Shown here: positions 34,879 to 43,385 of the stretch, one piece after another
Layout of the letters: every line of letters starts with the position of its first letter
Position numbering within the stretch: position 1 is the stretch's first letter
Assembly (NCBI RefSeq): GCF_029278565.1
Contig: NZ_CP119561.1
Coordinates: 248,001 to 312,000 of the forward strand
DNA: 64,000 bases
Reading direction: 5' to 3'
Source: Haloarcula halophila
Lineage (GTDB): Archaea > Halobacteriota > Halobacteria > Halobacteriales > Haloarculaceae
The notes under the pieces: model-generated
Told to the model about the DNA's origin: nothing
The model's database searches: none
Seen by the model: the letters and a program-made list of their open reading frames with translations, nothing else
Position numbers and translations under genes: made by a program

Positions 34879-35697
34879 ATGAGAGTTACACGACGAGAAC
34901 TGTTGGCCGCCCTCGGTGTGGGCACCCTCGGGCTCGGCAGCGTCGCCGGGTTGGGCGGACAGCCACGCTACACGCACTACACCTACGCGGCCGACGGGGA
35001 CCCCGACGACCGACGGGTCCGGGTGGCGTGGTACGAACGCTACAACGGTGTCTTCCAGGAGACGCAAAACGGCACGAGCGACCCCGGACTGGACGACACG
35101 CTGGACCCGGCGACGAACCCGGCCTACGTCACGGACGCGGAGTTCGTGATCGAGGCGGCCGGCCCGGTGATTACCGTCGGCGACGTCATGCCCGGCGACG
35201 ACGGGACGCTCGTGGTGGGCCTGGAAGTGGCCGACGACCTGAGCGTCCCCTCAGAGCCTGTCGATATCTGGCTGCAGGCCGCTATCGGGGCCGACAGCGA
35301 GAACGGTATCAACGAACCGGAACAGGCCGCGGGCGACACCTCGCCGACCGACGGCGAACTCGACGACGAACTCGTGGTGGCACTCTGGCGCGACGGCGCG
35401 CCGCTTGGCTCCTGTAACGGCCGCCGTGATTTCGCCGAACAGCTCGAAAGCCCCATCGTCGCGAGCACGCCGCTGAGCGTCGCGTTCGCCGCGACAAGCG
35501 ACGTGGGCGACGACGACGGGCAGCGTGTCCTCGACTCGGTGGCCCCGGGGGAGAGCCGCTGTCTCGCACTCGAATGGGAGTTTCCTGCCGATACCGCGAC
35601 TAACCGCTCGCAGGGCGACGGGGTCGTCTTCGACCTGCGGTTCGGCGCGGTCCCCGTCGGTGCGTCGAGCCCGTTCGACGGAGGGACCGGCCAATGA
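34879..35697 (+). CDS. Divergent TasA-like secreted protein
   Basis: The ATG at 34879, with GGAG eight bases upstream, gives 272 residues. The N-terminus MRVTRRELLAALGVGTLGLG is a twin-arginine-type signal, but the AYFSD cleavage motif of the other paralogues is missing. TasA-like features remain (VGDVMPGDDGTLVVGLEVAD, CLALEWEFPADTATNRSQGD). It ends in an ATGA overlap with the next gene. It may be a minor subunit or an anchor; the changed cleavage site suggests different processing. Confidence 0.7.
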   Translation: MRVTRRELLAALGVGTLGLGSVAGLGGQPRYTHYTYAADGDPDDRRVRVAWYERYNGVFQETQNGTSDPGLDDTLDPATNPAYVTDAEFVIEAAGPVITVGDVMPGDDGTLVVGLEVADDLSVPSEPVDIWLQAAIGADSENGINEPEQAAGDTSPTDGELDDELVVALWRDGAPLGSCNGRRDFAEQLESPIVASTPLSVAFAATSDVGDDDGQRVLDSVAPGESRCLALEWEFPADTATNRSQGDGVVFDLRFGAVPVGASSPFDGGTGQ

Positions 35698-36794
35698 CCC
35701 TCTCACGCCGCGGCCTGCTCAGCGCACTCGCGGTGGGAAGCGTCGGCAGCCTCGCCGGCCACAACGCAGTCGCCCTACTGAGCGACCGGGAAACGATGGA
35801 GACCCAGATGACGGCCGGACTTGTCGATATCGTCGTCGAGTACTGGCGGGATCTCGGGCCCGACGGACCGGACCTGACGGCGCCTGACGGCGTCGGCGAC
35901 GGAACGACCCTCGCCGGTCACGTCGAGGACCTCTCAACCGGCGCGCCCGTCCGTGATCTGTTCAGAATCAGTCTCCCGCAGGACCGCGGCGGCACCAACA
36001 ACCCCGCCCGCATCTGGCTCTGGGCCGACTGTCCCGAAGCGACGACGCTGGGCGAACTCCTCACGGTGACGCTGTCCTACAGTGACGCGGACGGAAGGGC
36101 CGGATCGACCATCGCCTCGGGGTCGCTCCGCCAGGTGGCCGATTCGCTCCGCGAGGGTGTCCGGCTTGCGGAGAGCCCACCGGTCGACGAGAGCGGCTGT
36201 ATTGCCGACGAGCTGTTCATCCTCGCGGAGTACGAACTGGCCGCGTACGTGGGCAGCGAGTCCGTCGCACTGCCGCTTGACATCCGCGCGGTGCAGTGTC
36301 GAAACACCGACGGGACGCTCAACCCATTCAGTGCGAGCGACACCGAACCCTGCCCACCCGGCTACAGCTGTGACTGTTGCTGGATGATCGGGAAGGTCGA
36401 AGTCGACACCGAACTCGAAGTCGGCGAGACCTACTCTTTCGACGAGGGGCTGGCCGGCTACGGCATCGAGGTGACGGCGATGGACGGCGACGGCGGCGTC
36501 GCGTTCACGCTCACGACTGACGAGGAGACCCCCCTGCTCCCGCTCTGTGCGGTCGACGTCAAGGGGGGGCCCGAACCGTACGAACACTACCCGCGCAGCG
36601 CGGACGCGTTCGGTTTCGACACGACTGACCTCGACGGTACCACGGACGGGCTCGTCTACACGCCCGTCAACGACAACAACGGGACCAACTACGGTATCAG
36701 CAACATCGTCGTCAGCGTCTGCGCCCCGACGCTCTCGGACGGGAGCTGTCCGGCCCCGCTGACCCAACTCGCCCGTGGAGGTGGGCGACCATGA
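35694..36794 (+). CDS. Divergent TasA-like secreted protein with Cys-rich C-terminal domain
   Basis: The 366-residue protein starts MTLSRRGLLSALAVGSVGSL, again twin-arginine-like, with ALLSDRETMETQMTAGLVDI in place of the usual AYFSD. After a TasA-like half (IADELFILAEYELAAYVGSE) comes a segment PCPPGYSCDCCWMIGKVEVD with four cysteines in a short stretch and about 130 further residues unlike the other paralogues. It overlaps both neighbours by four bases. It may cap or cross-link the surface structure; no function is known. Confidence 0.7.
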   Translation: MTLSRRGLLSALAVGSVGSLAGHNAVALLSDRETMETQMTAGLVDIVVEYWRDLGPDGPDLTAPDGVGDGTTLAGHVEDLSTGAPVRDLFRISLPQDRGGTNNPARIWLWADCPEATTLGELLTVTLSYSDADGRAGSTIASGSLRQVADSLREGVRLAESPPVDESGCIADELFILAEYELAAYVGSESVALPLDIRAVQCRNTDGTLNPFSASDTEPCPPGYSCDCCWMIGKVEVDTELEVGETYSFDEGLAGYGIEVTAMDGDGGVAFTLTTDEETPLLPLCAVDVKGGPEPYEHYPRSADAFGFDTTDLDGTTDGLVYTPVNDNNGTNYGISNIVVSVCAPTLSDGSCPAPLTQLARGGGRP

Positions 36795-37807
36795 CCGACG
36801 ATACCAATTTCAATACGAACGATACCGAACCGGCGACAGGGCGGCAGAACCAGGGGAGCGACGATCAGCGCGGTATCGATAGCGAGCGGCTCCGACAGGC
36901 AACGAAAGCAGCCGGCACCCTGTGTCTGGTTCTCGCGCTCCTCCCGTTTCTCGTCTTCGCGGTCCCGCAGACGGTCGGCGCCGACCACGGCTTCGTCATT
37001 CTCTCTGGGAGCATGGAGCCCGCACTCTCCCCCGGGGATGTCGTCATCGTCTCGGACGCGGCGTCCGTCGAGGTCGGTGATATCATCACCTTCTCCAACG
37101 GCGGGTCAATACCCGTCACTCACCGAGTCGTCGGTGTTCAGGACGGGCAGTACATCACGAAAGGCGACGCCAATGGCAACCCCGACACCGCCTCGGTCGC
37201 TCCCGGGAGCGTCCTTGGGCGGGTGGTCCACACCATCCCGCTCATCGGCTACGTAATCATCTGGGCGAACACGCCGACCGGACAGATCGCGCTCGTGGTC
37301 GTCCCGCTGTTGTTGTTGGGCGTGAGTTCGCTCCGCCGGTGGGCCACCGAGGATGACGACTCGATGTCGGACGAAACGCCGACCGACGGGACTGACATCG
37401 CGGCGATGTTCGACGCGGTGGCGACGGACAGCGAGGCGGGAGCCGAACTCGTCGAATGGACGCCCCCAGTGACGGTGAGCAAGCCTACGGAGATGGCCGC
37501 CGAACCAGCGGCAGTCGAGAACGACGCGGCGACCGACGACACCGTCGGCGTGCCCGCCCCTGACCTCAAACTGACGCTCCTCTCGACGGCCGTCCTCTGT
37601 GGCTACGCGGGTTGGAACGTCTCCCGCGAGGTGGCCACCACCGGCGTGCCCCATCCGGTCTCGGTCGGGATAGTGACTGCCGGCCTCCTCGGCCTTGCGT
37701 TCGCGCTGTGGACGACCCTAAGTGTCGACCCGACTGCCCCGGAAGCGGCGGAGGAGGCAGCGCCGACCGCCGTCGGCGGTGGCGTCGAGATGGAGGACGG
37801 GACATGA
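36791..37807 (+). CDS. ER-type (SipW-like) signal peptidase I
   Basis: The 338-residue membrane protein has the S26B catalytic set: S74 in VILSGSMEPALSPGD, H111 in VTHRVVGV in place of the lysine of bacterial LepB, and D126 and D132 in TKGDANGNPD. A membrane helix precedes the active domain and another follows; a disordered linker (residues 185-265) leads to two further helices. SipW-type peptidases process TasA-like signals, so this enzyme most likely matures the proteins encoded just upstream. ATGA overlaps on both sides indicate tight co-translation. Confidence 0.85.
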   Translation: MTDDTNFNTNDTEPATGRQNQGSDDQRGIDSERLRQATKAAGTLCLVLALLPFLVFAVPQTVGADHGFVILSGSMEPALSPGDVVIVSDAASVEVGDIITFSNGGSIPVTHRVVGVQDGQYITKGDANGNPDTASVAPGSVLGRVVHTIPLIGYVIIWANTPTGQIALVVVPLLLLGVSSLRRWATEDDDSMSDETPTDGTDIAAMFDAVATDSEAGAELVEWTPPVTVSKPTEMAAEPAAVENDAATDDTVGVPAPDLKLTLLSTAVLCGYAGWNVSREVATTGVPHPVSVGIVTAGLLGLAFALWTTLSVDPTAPEAAEEAAPTAVGGGVEMEDGT

Positions 37808-39357
37808 GCCGGCTGCTTGTCGTGTTCGTCACCGCCGTCACCGTCACGGCGATGATGACCGCTGCCGTTCCGGGGGCACCAATCACCACACACGCGCTGT
37901 TTGGCGACTCGGAGCCAGTGACGGTCACCTTCAGCACGGACGGCACCACCTCGGACCTCGCGGTTCAAGCCGCCCCACCACGAGGGGGTTCGAACGGCGG
38001 ACCGAGCATGTCGTCGCTCCAGACAGCGAGCCAAAGTCCGTCCGGTCCAGAGAGCAGTGACGAGCGCGGCCAAGAGGCGCCCTCGGTTCCGGACGGCGGG
38101 ACGGCCGGTGACGCCGATAGCACGCCGGCAGCCGAGGACGCCCCCTCCGACGACGGAACGGACACCACTGGCGGCTCAGACACGACCGACGGCGACTTGG
38201 CCACGCCACCGGCCGGCGACATGCCGCCCACTCCGGACTCGTCGGACGGGTCGGGCGGCGACAGCGCTACCACCGACTCGGACCCTGCTGTCGGGGTGCC
38301 CAACGACGGCGGCGAGGGGGATTCGACCGGCGGCGGAGACGACGACTCGGACGCCGACGGGGTGTCGGCACCCGACGACGGCAGCGGGTCCGGCGCGTCC
38401 ACCCCGGACGAATCGGACGACGGGTCAGACACGCCACCAACCGACGGTGTAGCGTCTGGGACGGCTGCCGTCCCCGGTGACGGCAGCACCGACGGGGAGG
38501 TTGAGACGCCCCAGACTGTCGGTGACGGGACCGACTCGTCCGCCAGCGACGACGAATCCAGCGGCGTCGACGCATCCGACCAGTCTGCGGGCGACAGCGA
38601 ACCGGGCGGCGACACCGATGCACCGGAAGGTGAACCCGCGTCCAACACCGAGTCGGGCAGTGACGACGGAGCGACTGGGTCGGACGATGCGAGCCAGAAC
38701 TCGGCATCGGCGACGACGGATGACAGCGACGCGACATCAATTGACGGGGAGAGCGCAGACAGCACCAACGATGACGCTTCGGGCAGCTCCGATGGCACCG
38801 AGACCACCGACAGCGACGACGATGCAGCCAGTGACGGCGATCCAACTAGTGACGACGACAGCAGCGACCCGCACACCGCCAGCGGCGGTGACTCGTCCAG
38901 CGACTCCGGCAGCGGTGATGATTCCGGCGGGAGTGACACTGGCAGTGACGACAGTGCAGGCATAGCCAACAGTGGAAACGACGACGGTTCGCCCGGTGAC
39001 TCCACCGGCAGCGACAGTTCCGGTGAGAGTGACTCCTCAACCGACACCAGCAACGGCGACAGTTCAGGAGATACCGAGTCCAACAGCGGTGACAGCGATA
39101 CAAATAGTGACGCCGACAACGGAGACGACAGCGATTCATCCGGCGACACTAGCAGTAGTCAGAGTGACAGACCGGTTGGTGCGGATGACAGTGACTCGTC
39201 CAGCGCCTCCACCAACGGCGGGAATTCAGACGACTCCGCCAGTAGCGACGACAGCGACCCCTCCGGCGACTCCACCAATAGCGGTGACAGTTCCAATGAC
39301 TCCATTAATAGCAGTGATAGTTCTGGCGACATGCCAAATATCGTTGAGACATCCTAA
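37804..39357 (+). CDS. Secreted Ser/Asp/Gly-rich low-complexity protein
   Basis: The ATG at 37804 overlaps the signal peptidase stop and gives 517 residues. A signal peptide (LLVVFVTAVTVTAMMTAAVP) is followed by a short beta-like region (SEPVTVTFSTDGTTSDLAVQ) and then about 430 residues made of S, D, G, T, N, E and A in short imperfect repeats such as GDSSSDSGSGDDSGGSD. There is no C-terminal anchor. It resembles SD-rich stalks of bacterial adhesins by composition only. It may be a soluble or cell-wall spacer or matrix filler of the same surface system. Confidence 0.7.
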   Translation: MSRLLVVFVTAVTVTAMMTAAVPGAPITTHALFGDSEPVTVTFSTDGTTSDLAVQAAPPRGGSNGGPSMSSLQTASQSPSGPESSDERGQEAPSVPDGGTAGDADSTPAAEDAPSDDGTDTTGGSDTTDGDLATPPAGDMPPTPDSSDGSGGDSATTDSDPAVGVPNDGGEGDSTGGGDDDSDADGVSAPDDGSGSGASTPDESDDGSDTPPTDGVASGTAAVPGDGSTDGEVETPQTVGDGTDSSASDDESSGVDASDQSAGDSEPGGDTDAPEGEPASNTESGSDDGATGSDDASQNSASATTDDSDATSIDGESADSTNDDASGSSDGTETTDSDDDAASDGDPTSDDDSSDPHTASGGDSSSDSGSGDDSGGSDTGSDDSAGIANSGNDDGSPGDSTGSDSSGESDSSTDTSNGDSSGDTESNSGDSDTNSDADNGDDSDSSGDTSSSQSDRPVGADDSDSSSASTNGGNSDDSASSDDSDPSGDSTNSGDSSNDSINSSDSSGDMPNIVETS

Positions 39358-39374
39358 TGAGCTTTGAAAGAGTG

Positions 39375-40040
39375 TCAGTCGTCGAGTCCCGCGGCTGTCG
39401 TCGGCAACGGCGAGGATGTGAGAACCTCCTGTACTGCCCGCCGAATCCGGTCCGAGAGCGCCTGTGAACTCACGTCGAACTCCGTTGAGAGTTCCTCCAG
39501 CGTAATTTGCCGGGGGATATCGAAATAGCCGCGTTCGATGGCCGTCACGAGCGTCTCGTGTTGTAGGGGCGTGAGATTGTAGCGGACGTCGTCGCGCATC
39601 GGCGACGCCTCTGTAGCAATGTTGATAACTTCGAAATCGATATCCGCGTCCCGACAGAGCGCGTGGAAATCCCGAAGGGCGGCATGGTTGTCGAATCGGA
39701 GGCGGAACGACCACGAGTTGGTGCCGTGGGCTTCAAGTACTGTCGCTCCGCTGGTGATCAGAATCGAAGTGAACGTGCACACGCTCCCGTCCCACTTGAC
39801 CCTGTACAGGATGCTCCCGTCAACGCGGTTGAGCGCTTCTAGGTTTTCCACCTGAGGTGCCGCCCGGACGCGACGCTCGAACGACTCGAAGTCCACTCCC
39901 TCCACCCAGAAGAAAGGTATTACCTCGTCACCGAGCGGGACGACCCGGTCGAGCAGGATGTGAATATCCTCCTCGCCTGCGGTGATACGACTAAGCGCGA
40001 AATCCTCGGTGTCTATCTCCAAGGCGAGAAGGACCGTCAT
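39375..40040 (-). CDS. HTH-10 (Bat-like) transcription regulator
   Basis: From the ATG at 40040 the product has 221 residues. A regulatory N-terminal domain (residues 10-150) precedes the HTH-10 end: LTPLQHETLVTAIERGYFDI, PRQITLEELSTEFDVSSQAL, SDRIRRAVQEVL. This is the bacterio-opsin activator-type layout found in dozens of haloarchaeal regulators. It converges on the surface operon (18-bp gap) and may control it or be unrelated. An earlier ATG at 40070 lies inside the likely promoter region. Confidence 0.8.
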   Translation of the reverse strand: MTVLLALEIDTEDFALSRITAGEEDIHILLDRVVPLGDEVIPFFWVEGVDFESFERRVRAAPQVENLEALNRVDGSILYRVKWDGSVCTFTSILITSGATVLEAHGTNSWSFRLRFDNHAALRDFHALCRDADIDFEVINIATEASPMRDDVRYNLTPLQHETLVTAIERGYFDIPRQITLEELSTEFDVSSQALSDRIRRAVQEVLTSSPLPTTAAGLDD

Positions 40041-40110
40041 GATAGTCACAATGTTACACGTCATTAACAATATTTCTATACTGATAATTCTACTCAGTCG
40101 AGTATGCGTC

Positions 40111-40124
40111 GATAATCACGACCA
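40111..40124 (+). repeat. Cassette-boundary repeat, copy E
   Basis: An exact GATAATCACGACCA with left flank GTATGCGTC. In this copy GTCG-ATAATCA-CGAC forms an inverted pair with a seven-base spacer, the size of a tyrosine-recombinase crossover region. It starts an array of three module-sized intervals (E-F 896 bp, F-G 1157 bp, G-H 1337 bp). Confidence 0.75.
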
Positions 40125-40145
40125 ATTGCCCAAGACAACGAGAGA

Positions 40146-40547
40146 TTACGGAGCGGCAGTGGCTTCATCTCCGGAGTCGTGAGCAAGCGGCGAGACGACG
40201 AGATCGTCGTAGGGGAACACTGGCTTCTTTGCCCGCCCGACAGCCTCGAAGCGGATGACGCCCAGCGCTTCGAGTGTTGTGAGTTCTTCGTGGACGTTCT
40301 TCTTGTCACGGCCAACCAGTCGTGCTGTCTCACGAATGCTGTCGGGTTCTTCGTCCCTAATTACGCGCAAGAGCGTGTATGTCCGTTCGTTGAACACATC
40401 AGTTAGTTGACTCTCGTTTGGGAACCGGACAGTGGCTGGCCGGTTGAGGGACTCTCCTTCTTTGAGTGTCTGAATCGCTTCGAGGCCTTCTTCGTACGGG
40501 TTGGTCTCGTTGTCGACCGTGACCACGAGCACATTCTGTTCAGTCAT
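40146..40547 (-). CDS. HVO_A0114-type (MarR-like) winged-helix antitoxin/regulator
   Basis: The ATG at 40547 gives 133 residues beginning MTEQNVLVVTVDNETNPYEE. The C-terminal half is a winged helix (YTLLRVIRDEEPDSIRETAR, LVGRDKKNVHEELTTLEALG). It overlaps the end of the upstream DUF6516 gene by eight bases. This DUF6516 plus HVO_A0114-like pair is a recurring haloarchaeal toxin-antitoxin-like unit, which I recall as a predicted module. An earlier in-frame start would read through the DUF6516 gene antisense to sense in another frame and is rejected. Confidence 0.8.
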   Translation of the reverse strand: MTEQNVLVVTVDNETNPYEEGLEAIQTLKEGESLNRPATVRFPNESQLTDVFNERTYTLLRVIRDEEPDSIRETARLVGRDKKNVHEELTTLEALGVIRFEAVGRAKKPVFPYDDLVVSPLAHDSGDEATAAP

Positions 40548-40896
40548 GGGTATCACCATTGTCTTTGGATGGACCGAAGCGTGGCTTCGGAATCTCGTCC
40601 CAGAACTGTTCGTAGAGTTCCTCGATGCCCGGGAACTCGATGAACGCCGGTTCCGGGTCAGGAGCGACGTGTAATTCATGGCCTTTTGTGTCCTCGTGTG
40701 AGTTGTCATAGCGACGGATCGTTCCGTCGTCGAGCGTCTTGGGACCGGCGGTCAACGCTCCGTAGTGAAGCGTGTACCGCCACCCCGACGGATAGGCGTC
40801 GTCGTCCGTCCGCCGGATCGATACACGAACGACAGTCCCATCGTCGTACACTGTTGCGTTATCGTATCCATCGAGATCATCGGCCGTTGGTTCCAT
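40540..40896 (-). CDS. DUF6516-like protein (probable toxin)
   Basis: The 118-residue protein has the DUF6516 pattern: TVVRVSIRRTDDDAYPSGWR, YTLHYGALT, IRRYDNSHEDTKGHELHVAP, then FPGIEELYEQFW. The conserved histidines and acidic residues (NSHEDTKGHE) suggest a nuclease-like site, but activity is not known to me. It is the first gene of a two-gene operon with the winged-helix protein. The module is bounded by repeats E and F. Confidence 0.75.
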   Translation of the reverse strand: MEPTADDLDGYDNATVYDDGTVVRVSIRRTDDDAYPSGWRYTLHYGALTAGPKTLDDGTIRRYDNSHEDTKGHELHVAPDPEPAFIEFPGIEELYEQFWDEIPKPRFGPSKDNGDTHD

Positions 40897-41006
40897 CCGC
40901 TACCACGTTGGTTTCGTGGCCAACGATAAAGGAGTGTTGGTTCCTCAAACAACGCTTTTGAGACTACGCTGTGCAAATCAGTAGAAAACGCGGTCAAGCA
41001 TACCGC

Positions 41007-41020
41007 GATAATCACGACCA
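41007..41020 (+). repeat. Cassette-boundary repeat, copy F
   Basis: An exact GATAATCACGACCA with left flank GCATACCGC. It is followed at once by a CCATA..TATGG inverted pair (41018-41038). It separates the DUF6516 module from the Doc-like module. Confidence 0.75.
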
Positions 41021-41092
41021 TATCTCACTTCCGTATGGCATGCGTGTAGGGTGATGCAAGAGTTTATACAATCACACAGCTAAATTTGAACT

Positions 41093-41197
41093 ATGAGTCT
41101 TGACGAGGCGGTAGACGAGGCGCTCGCGACATACGGGATGTCGCGTAGCGAGGAGGCCGAGGAAACGGGCCGATTAGTCGCTACTCTCCAAGACTAA
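41093..41197 (+). CDS. 34-residue acidic ORF with its own promoter
   Basis: ATG at 41093 to TAA at 41197 encodes MSLDEAVDEALATYGMSRSE and a short helical end. A TATA-like tttataca (41063-41070) lies about 27 bases upstream, the normal spacing for a leaderless gene here. It converges on the Doc-like gene, ending ten bases from its stop. It looks like the stub of a ribbon-helix-helix or coiled antitoxin, or a complete micro-antitoxin. Confidence 0.45.
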   Translation: MSLDEAVDEALATYGMSRSEEAEETGRLVATLQD

Positions 41198-41206
41198 CGC
41201 AGTCTG

Positions 41207-42097
41207 CTAGTCAAGCCGCCGGATTTTCTCTGCGAACTCCGCTTTAGATATCCCCGTAGTGTCGGTCAACTCTGGAAAGCCGGCTCGTTCAACTGCTTGC
41301 TCCACAAATTCTATCCAGAGGTCTTGGTGCTTTTCGGCGTAGAATACCTTCGCTTCATGCGGATACATATCAAGCTCATATTCTGACAAATCGATCATGA
41401 CTTGATGTTTCCGCTCAAGCGTTGTGGCTCCGAACTCACGCAAATGTTTGAACAGGACGTTCTTCCGACGAACGGTCAGGAGACGCTTTGATTCGTTAAT
41501 ATACTCGTTGACCCACTCTCGCCAGTCGTAGGTCTCGGGTTCGATCTCGGTTTTTGTTTCGGGCATCGAAAAGTCGGTGTTGATACGGCGTAGGTAGAAC
41601 TGTACCAGTGCCACAGCAGTCCGGTGATTCCCGTTGGGAAGAGCGTGCTTGAGAATCAGATTCGATGCGAGGCGACCAGCGACATCTGTTGCCGTCCCCT
41701 CCCACGATGTCTCATCAAACGCTTCGGGGAGGGCGTCAATGTCGATGTTCTTGTAGGCCTCCACAGGCGTCCCCTCTTCTTCCTCGTTCTGTGAGAGGAG
41801 CGCCCGATAGATCTCCAGAAGCCGTGCGACAATCGTTCCGTTGTCTTCAGTCATGTCCGCGAGAGCGTCACTAAGGTCAAGTTCGATCTCGCTCACTGCA
41901 CCGCCGCCGACCCGAGATGTGTAGACACCGTAGAACTCTGCATCAAGTTCGTATTCCATGACTTTCACGGCTACATTCCCATCGTAGTCGACGATTTGTG
42001 ACACAAGATTCTCGGGGTCTGGATTGACGAAAGCGAGGGAGAACTGCTTGTCTGCAGGGTGGTGGTAGTGGACGTGCCCCATCTTGCTATCGGACAA
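41207..42097 (-). CDS. Fic/Doc-family protein (probable toxin)
   Basis: The 296-residue protein contains the Doc-type core HALPNGNHRTAVALVQFYLR at residues 151-170, with the catalytic H151 and the N-G-N-x-R phosphate loop (the second glycine of the Fic loop is H158 here). Known Fic/Doc enzymes add AMP or phosphate to targets such as EF-Tu. The N-terminal 110 residues and the C-terminal HTH-like end (FPELTDTTGISKAEFAEKIR) are extra. No adjacent same-strand antitoxin is present. The module is bounded by repeats F and G. Confidence 0.8.
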   Translation of the reverse strand: MSDSKMGHVHYHHPADKQFSLAFVNPDPENLVSQIVDYDGNVAVKVMEYELDAEFYGVYTSRVGGGAVSEIELDLSDALADMTEDNGTIVARLLEIYRALLSQNEEEEGTPVEAYKNIDIDALPEAFDETSWEGTATDVAGRLASNLILKHALPNGNHRTAVALVQFYLRRINTDFSMPETKTEIEPETYDWREWVNEYINESKRLLTVRRKNVLFKHLREFGATTLERKHQVMIDLSEYELDMYPHEAKVFYAEKHQDLWIEFVEQAVERAGFPELTDTTGISKAEFAEKIRRLD

Positions 42098-42163
42098 TAC
42101 TCGGAGAGCATATTAAATGACTTCGTGAACAGATGCAGGTCGGCGGGCGTCCCCGATTGTGTC

Positions 42164-42177
42164 GAGAAGCACGACCA
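42164..42177 (+). repeat. Cassette-boundary repeat, copy G
   Basis: An exact GAGAAGCACGACCA, the same form as copy B, with left flank GATTGTGTC. GTCG-AGAAGCA-CGAC forms an inverted pair with a seven-base spacer, and CAGTT-TC-AACTG follows at once. Confidence 0.75.
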
Positions 42178-42383
42178 GTTTCAACTGCCCTGACGCCGTC
42201 CAATAAACATGACTGCCGCAATCGTCTTTTGACGCCGCCTTCCCCGCAGTAGAGCCGCCAAGAACGGGAGATGACTAAGTTATGGATCCAGTTTGTATGT
42301 GTCGAACGATCGGTCAGAGGATAACACTCGATATAGAATGAACTACCTCAATCTATATTAAGCCAGAGTGCGAACGGTAGACT

Positions 42384-42923
42384 ATGACCGAAGACGAATC
42401 ATATTCTGAGAGCCTGATGAACCGTCAGACGACGGGCGAGGACCGTGTACGGATGGTCGCACGGCAGCTGTCGGAGCCGCGGACAGCGAATTGGATCGCC
42501 TCTGAAGCGGGCTGGTCACACGAGCCTACCAAGCGCGTTCTTGAACGACTCGTTGACGACAGTATTCTCCACCGTGACGAAAGCGGTACCCACACCACGT
42601 ACTACCCTGATTACCGTCGGCAGGCGATGCAGGAAGCGATGCGCCTTCGAGACAGCGGCCATACCGTCGAGGAGCTTACGGATCGGCTGGCCGAGATGAA
42701 GGCACAAATTCGTGACTGGGAGGACACATTCGACGTCGAGTCACCGAATCAGCTTCGTGGGACCCTAGCTGACGAGATCCTCGACGGCGAAGAGGAGGAC
42801 CAGCGCCGTGAAATCGCTCGTGAGTGGGAACACCTGCAGCGGCGCATCAAAATCGTCGGGTTCGCCATCCGCGAGTGGGACTTCCTCGCCCCAACGACAG
42901 ACCCTGCTGAGGCTAGCAGCTAA
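42384..42923 (+). CDS. DUF7342-type winged-helix regulator/antitoxin
   Basis: The 179-residue protein has an N-terminal winged helix (RVRMVARQLSEPRTANWIAS, EAGWSHEPTKRVLERLVDDS) and a long helical C-terminus (EELTDRLAEMKAQIRDWEDT). A TATA-like tctatatt (42352-42359) lies about 28 bases upstream of the ATG. It is followed after three bases by a gene for a small protein, an arrangement seen for toxin-antitoxin-like pairs in haloarchaea. It is the first gene of the module between repeats G and H. Confidence 0.75.
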   Translation: MTEDESYSESLMNRQTTGEDRVRMVARQLSEPRTANWIASEAGWSHEPTKRVLERLVDDSILHRDESGTHTTYYPDYRRQAMQEAMRLRDSGHTVEELTDRLAEMKAQIRDWEDTFDVESPNQLRGTLADEILDGEEEDQRREIAREWEHLQRRIKIVGFAIREWDFLAPTTDPAEASS

Positions 42924-42926
42924 CGA

Positions 42927-43385
42927 ATGTCAGTCCCTCATCCCGGAGGCGACCCAAACGCGAATCTCTACGCCCAACTGAAGCGGGACGTCCTCGATCG
43001 CGTGCCACAAATTACGACAGTCGAGTACGTTCCAAACGATATTGAGGCCAAGCAGCTGCGGGCGAGTTTCGATCCAGACCGTCTTGACCCCCCGACAGGC
43101 CCTGATTCGCCGGAGCTGACCATCAAATGGTACCGGCAGGACCCTCACGATTGGTTCCGTATCAACTACACCGACCCGAACACGGGCTTTCACGCTGGAT
43201 GGCATCAGGACGAGGACCACGCCGATCTTGGACGGGCACATTTCCAATACGCAGCCGACAATGGGGAGGATCGCTGGGGAATCACGTTCACCCAACAGAC
43301 TCCCTCCCTGATTCTCTGGGAAATCGTAGAAGACCTTCTTGAGGAAGTCCGTCCAAACTACCAGTACGCGAACGAGGAACGATAA
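42927..43385 (+). CDS. Partner of the DUF7342 regulator, possible toxin
   Basis: The 152-residue acidic protein contains KWYRQDPHDWFRINYTDPNT, then GFHAGWHQDEDHADLGRAHF, a histidine- and acid-rich stretch reminiscent of the NxHEDTKGHE segment of DUF6516. It ends SLILWEIVEDLLEEVRPNYQ. No fold can be named with certainty. Three bases separate it from the regulator, so co-translation is likely. The toxin role is inferred from context. Confidence 0.65.
   Translation: MSVPHPGGDPNANLYAQLKRDVLDRVPQITTVEYVPNDIEAKQLRASFDPDRLDPPTGPDSPELTIKWYRQDPHDWFRINYTDPNTGFHAGWHQDEDHADLGRAHFQYAADNGEDRWGITFTQQTPSLILWEIVEDLLEEVRPNYQYANEER

Noticed and set aside
37965-39149. Long antisense open frame opposite the Ser/Asp-rich gene
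   Set aside because: It is a shadow of the repeated GAC/AGC codons; the translation is a Ser/Pro/Leu-rich low-complexity string without start signals.
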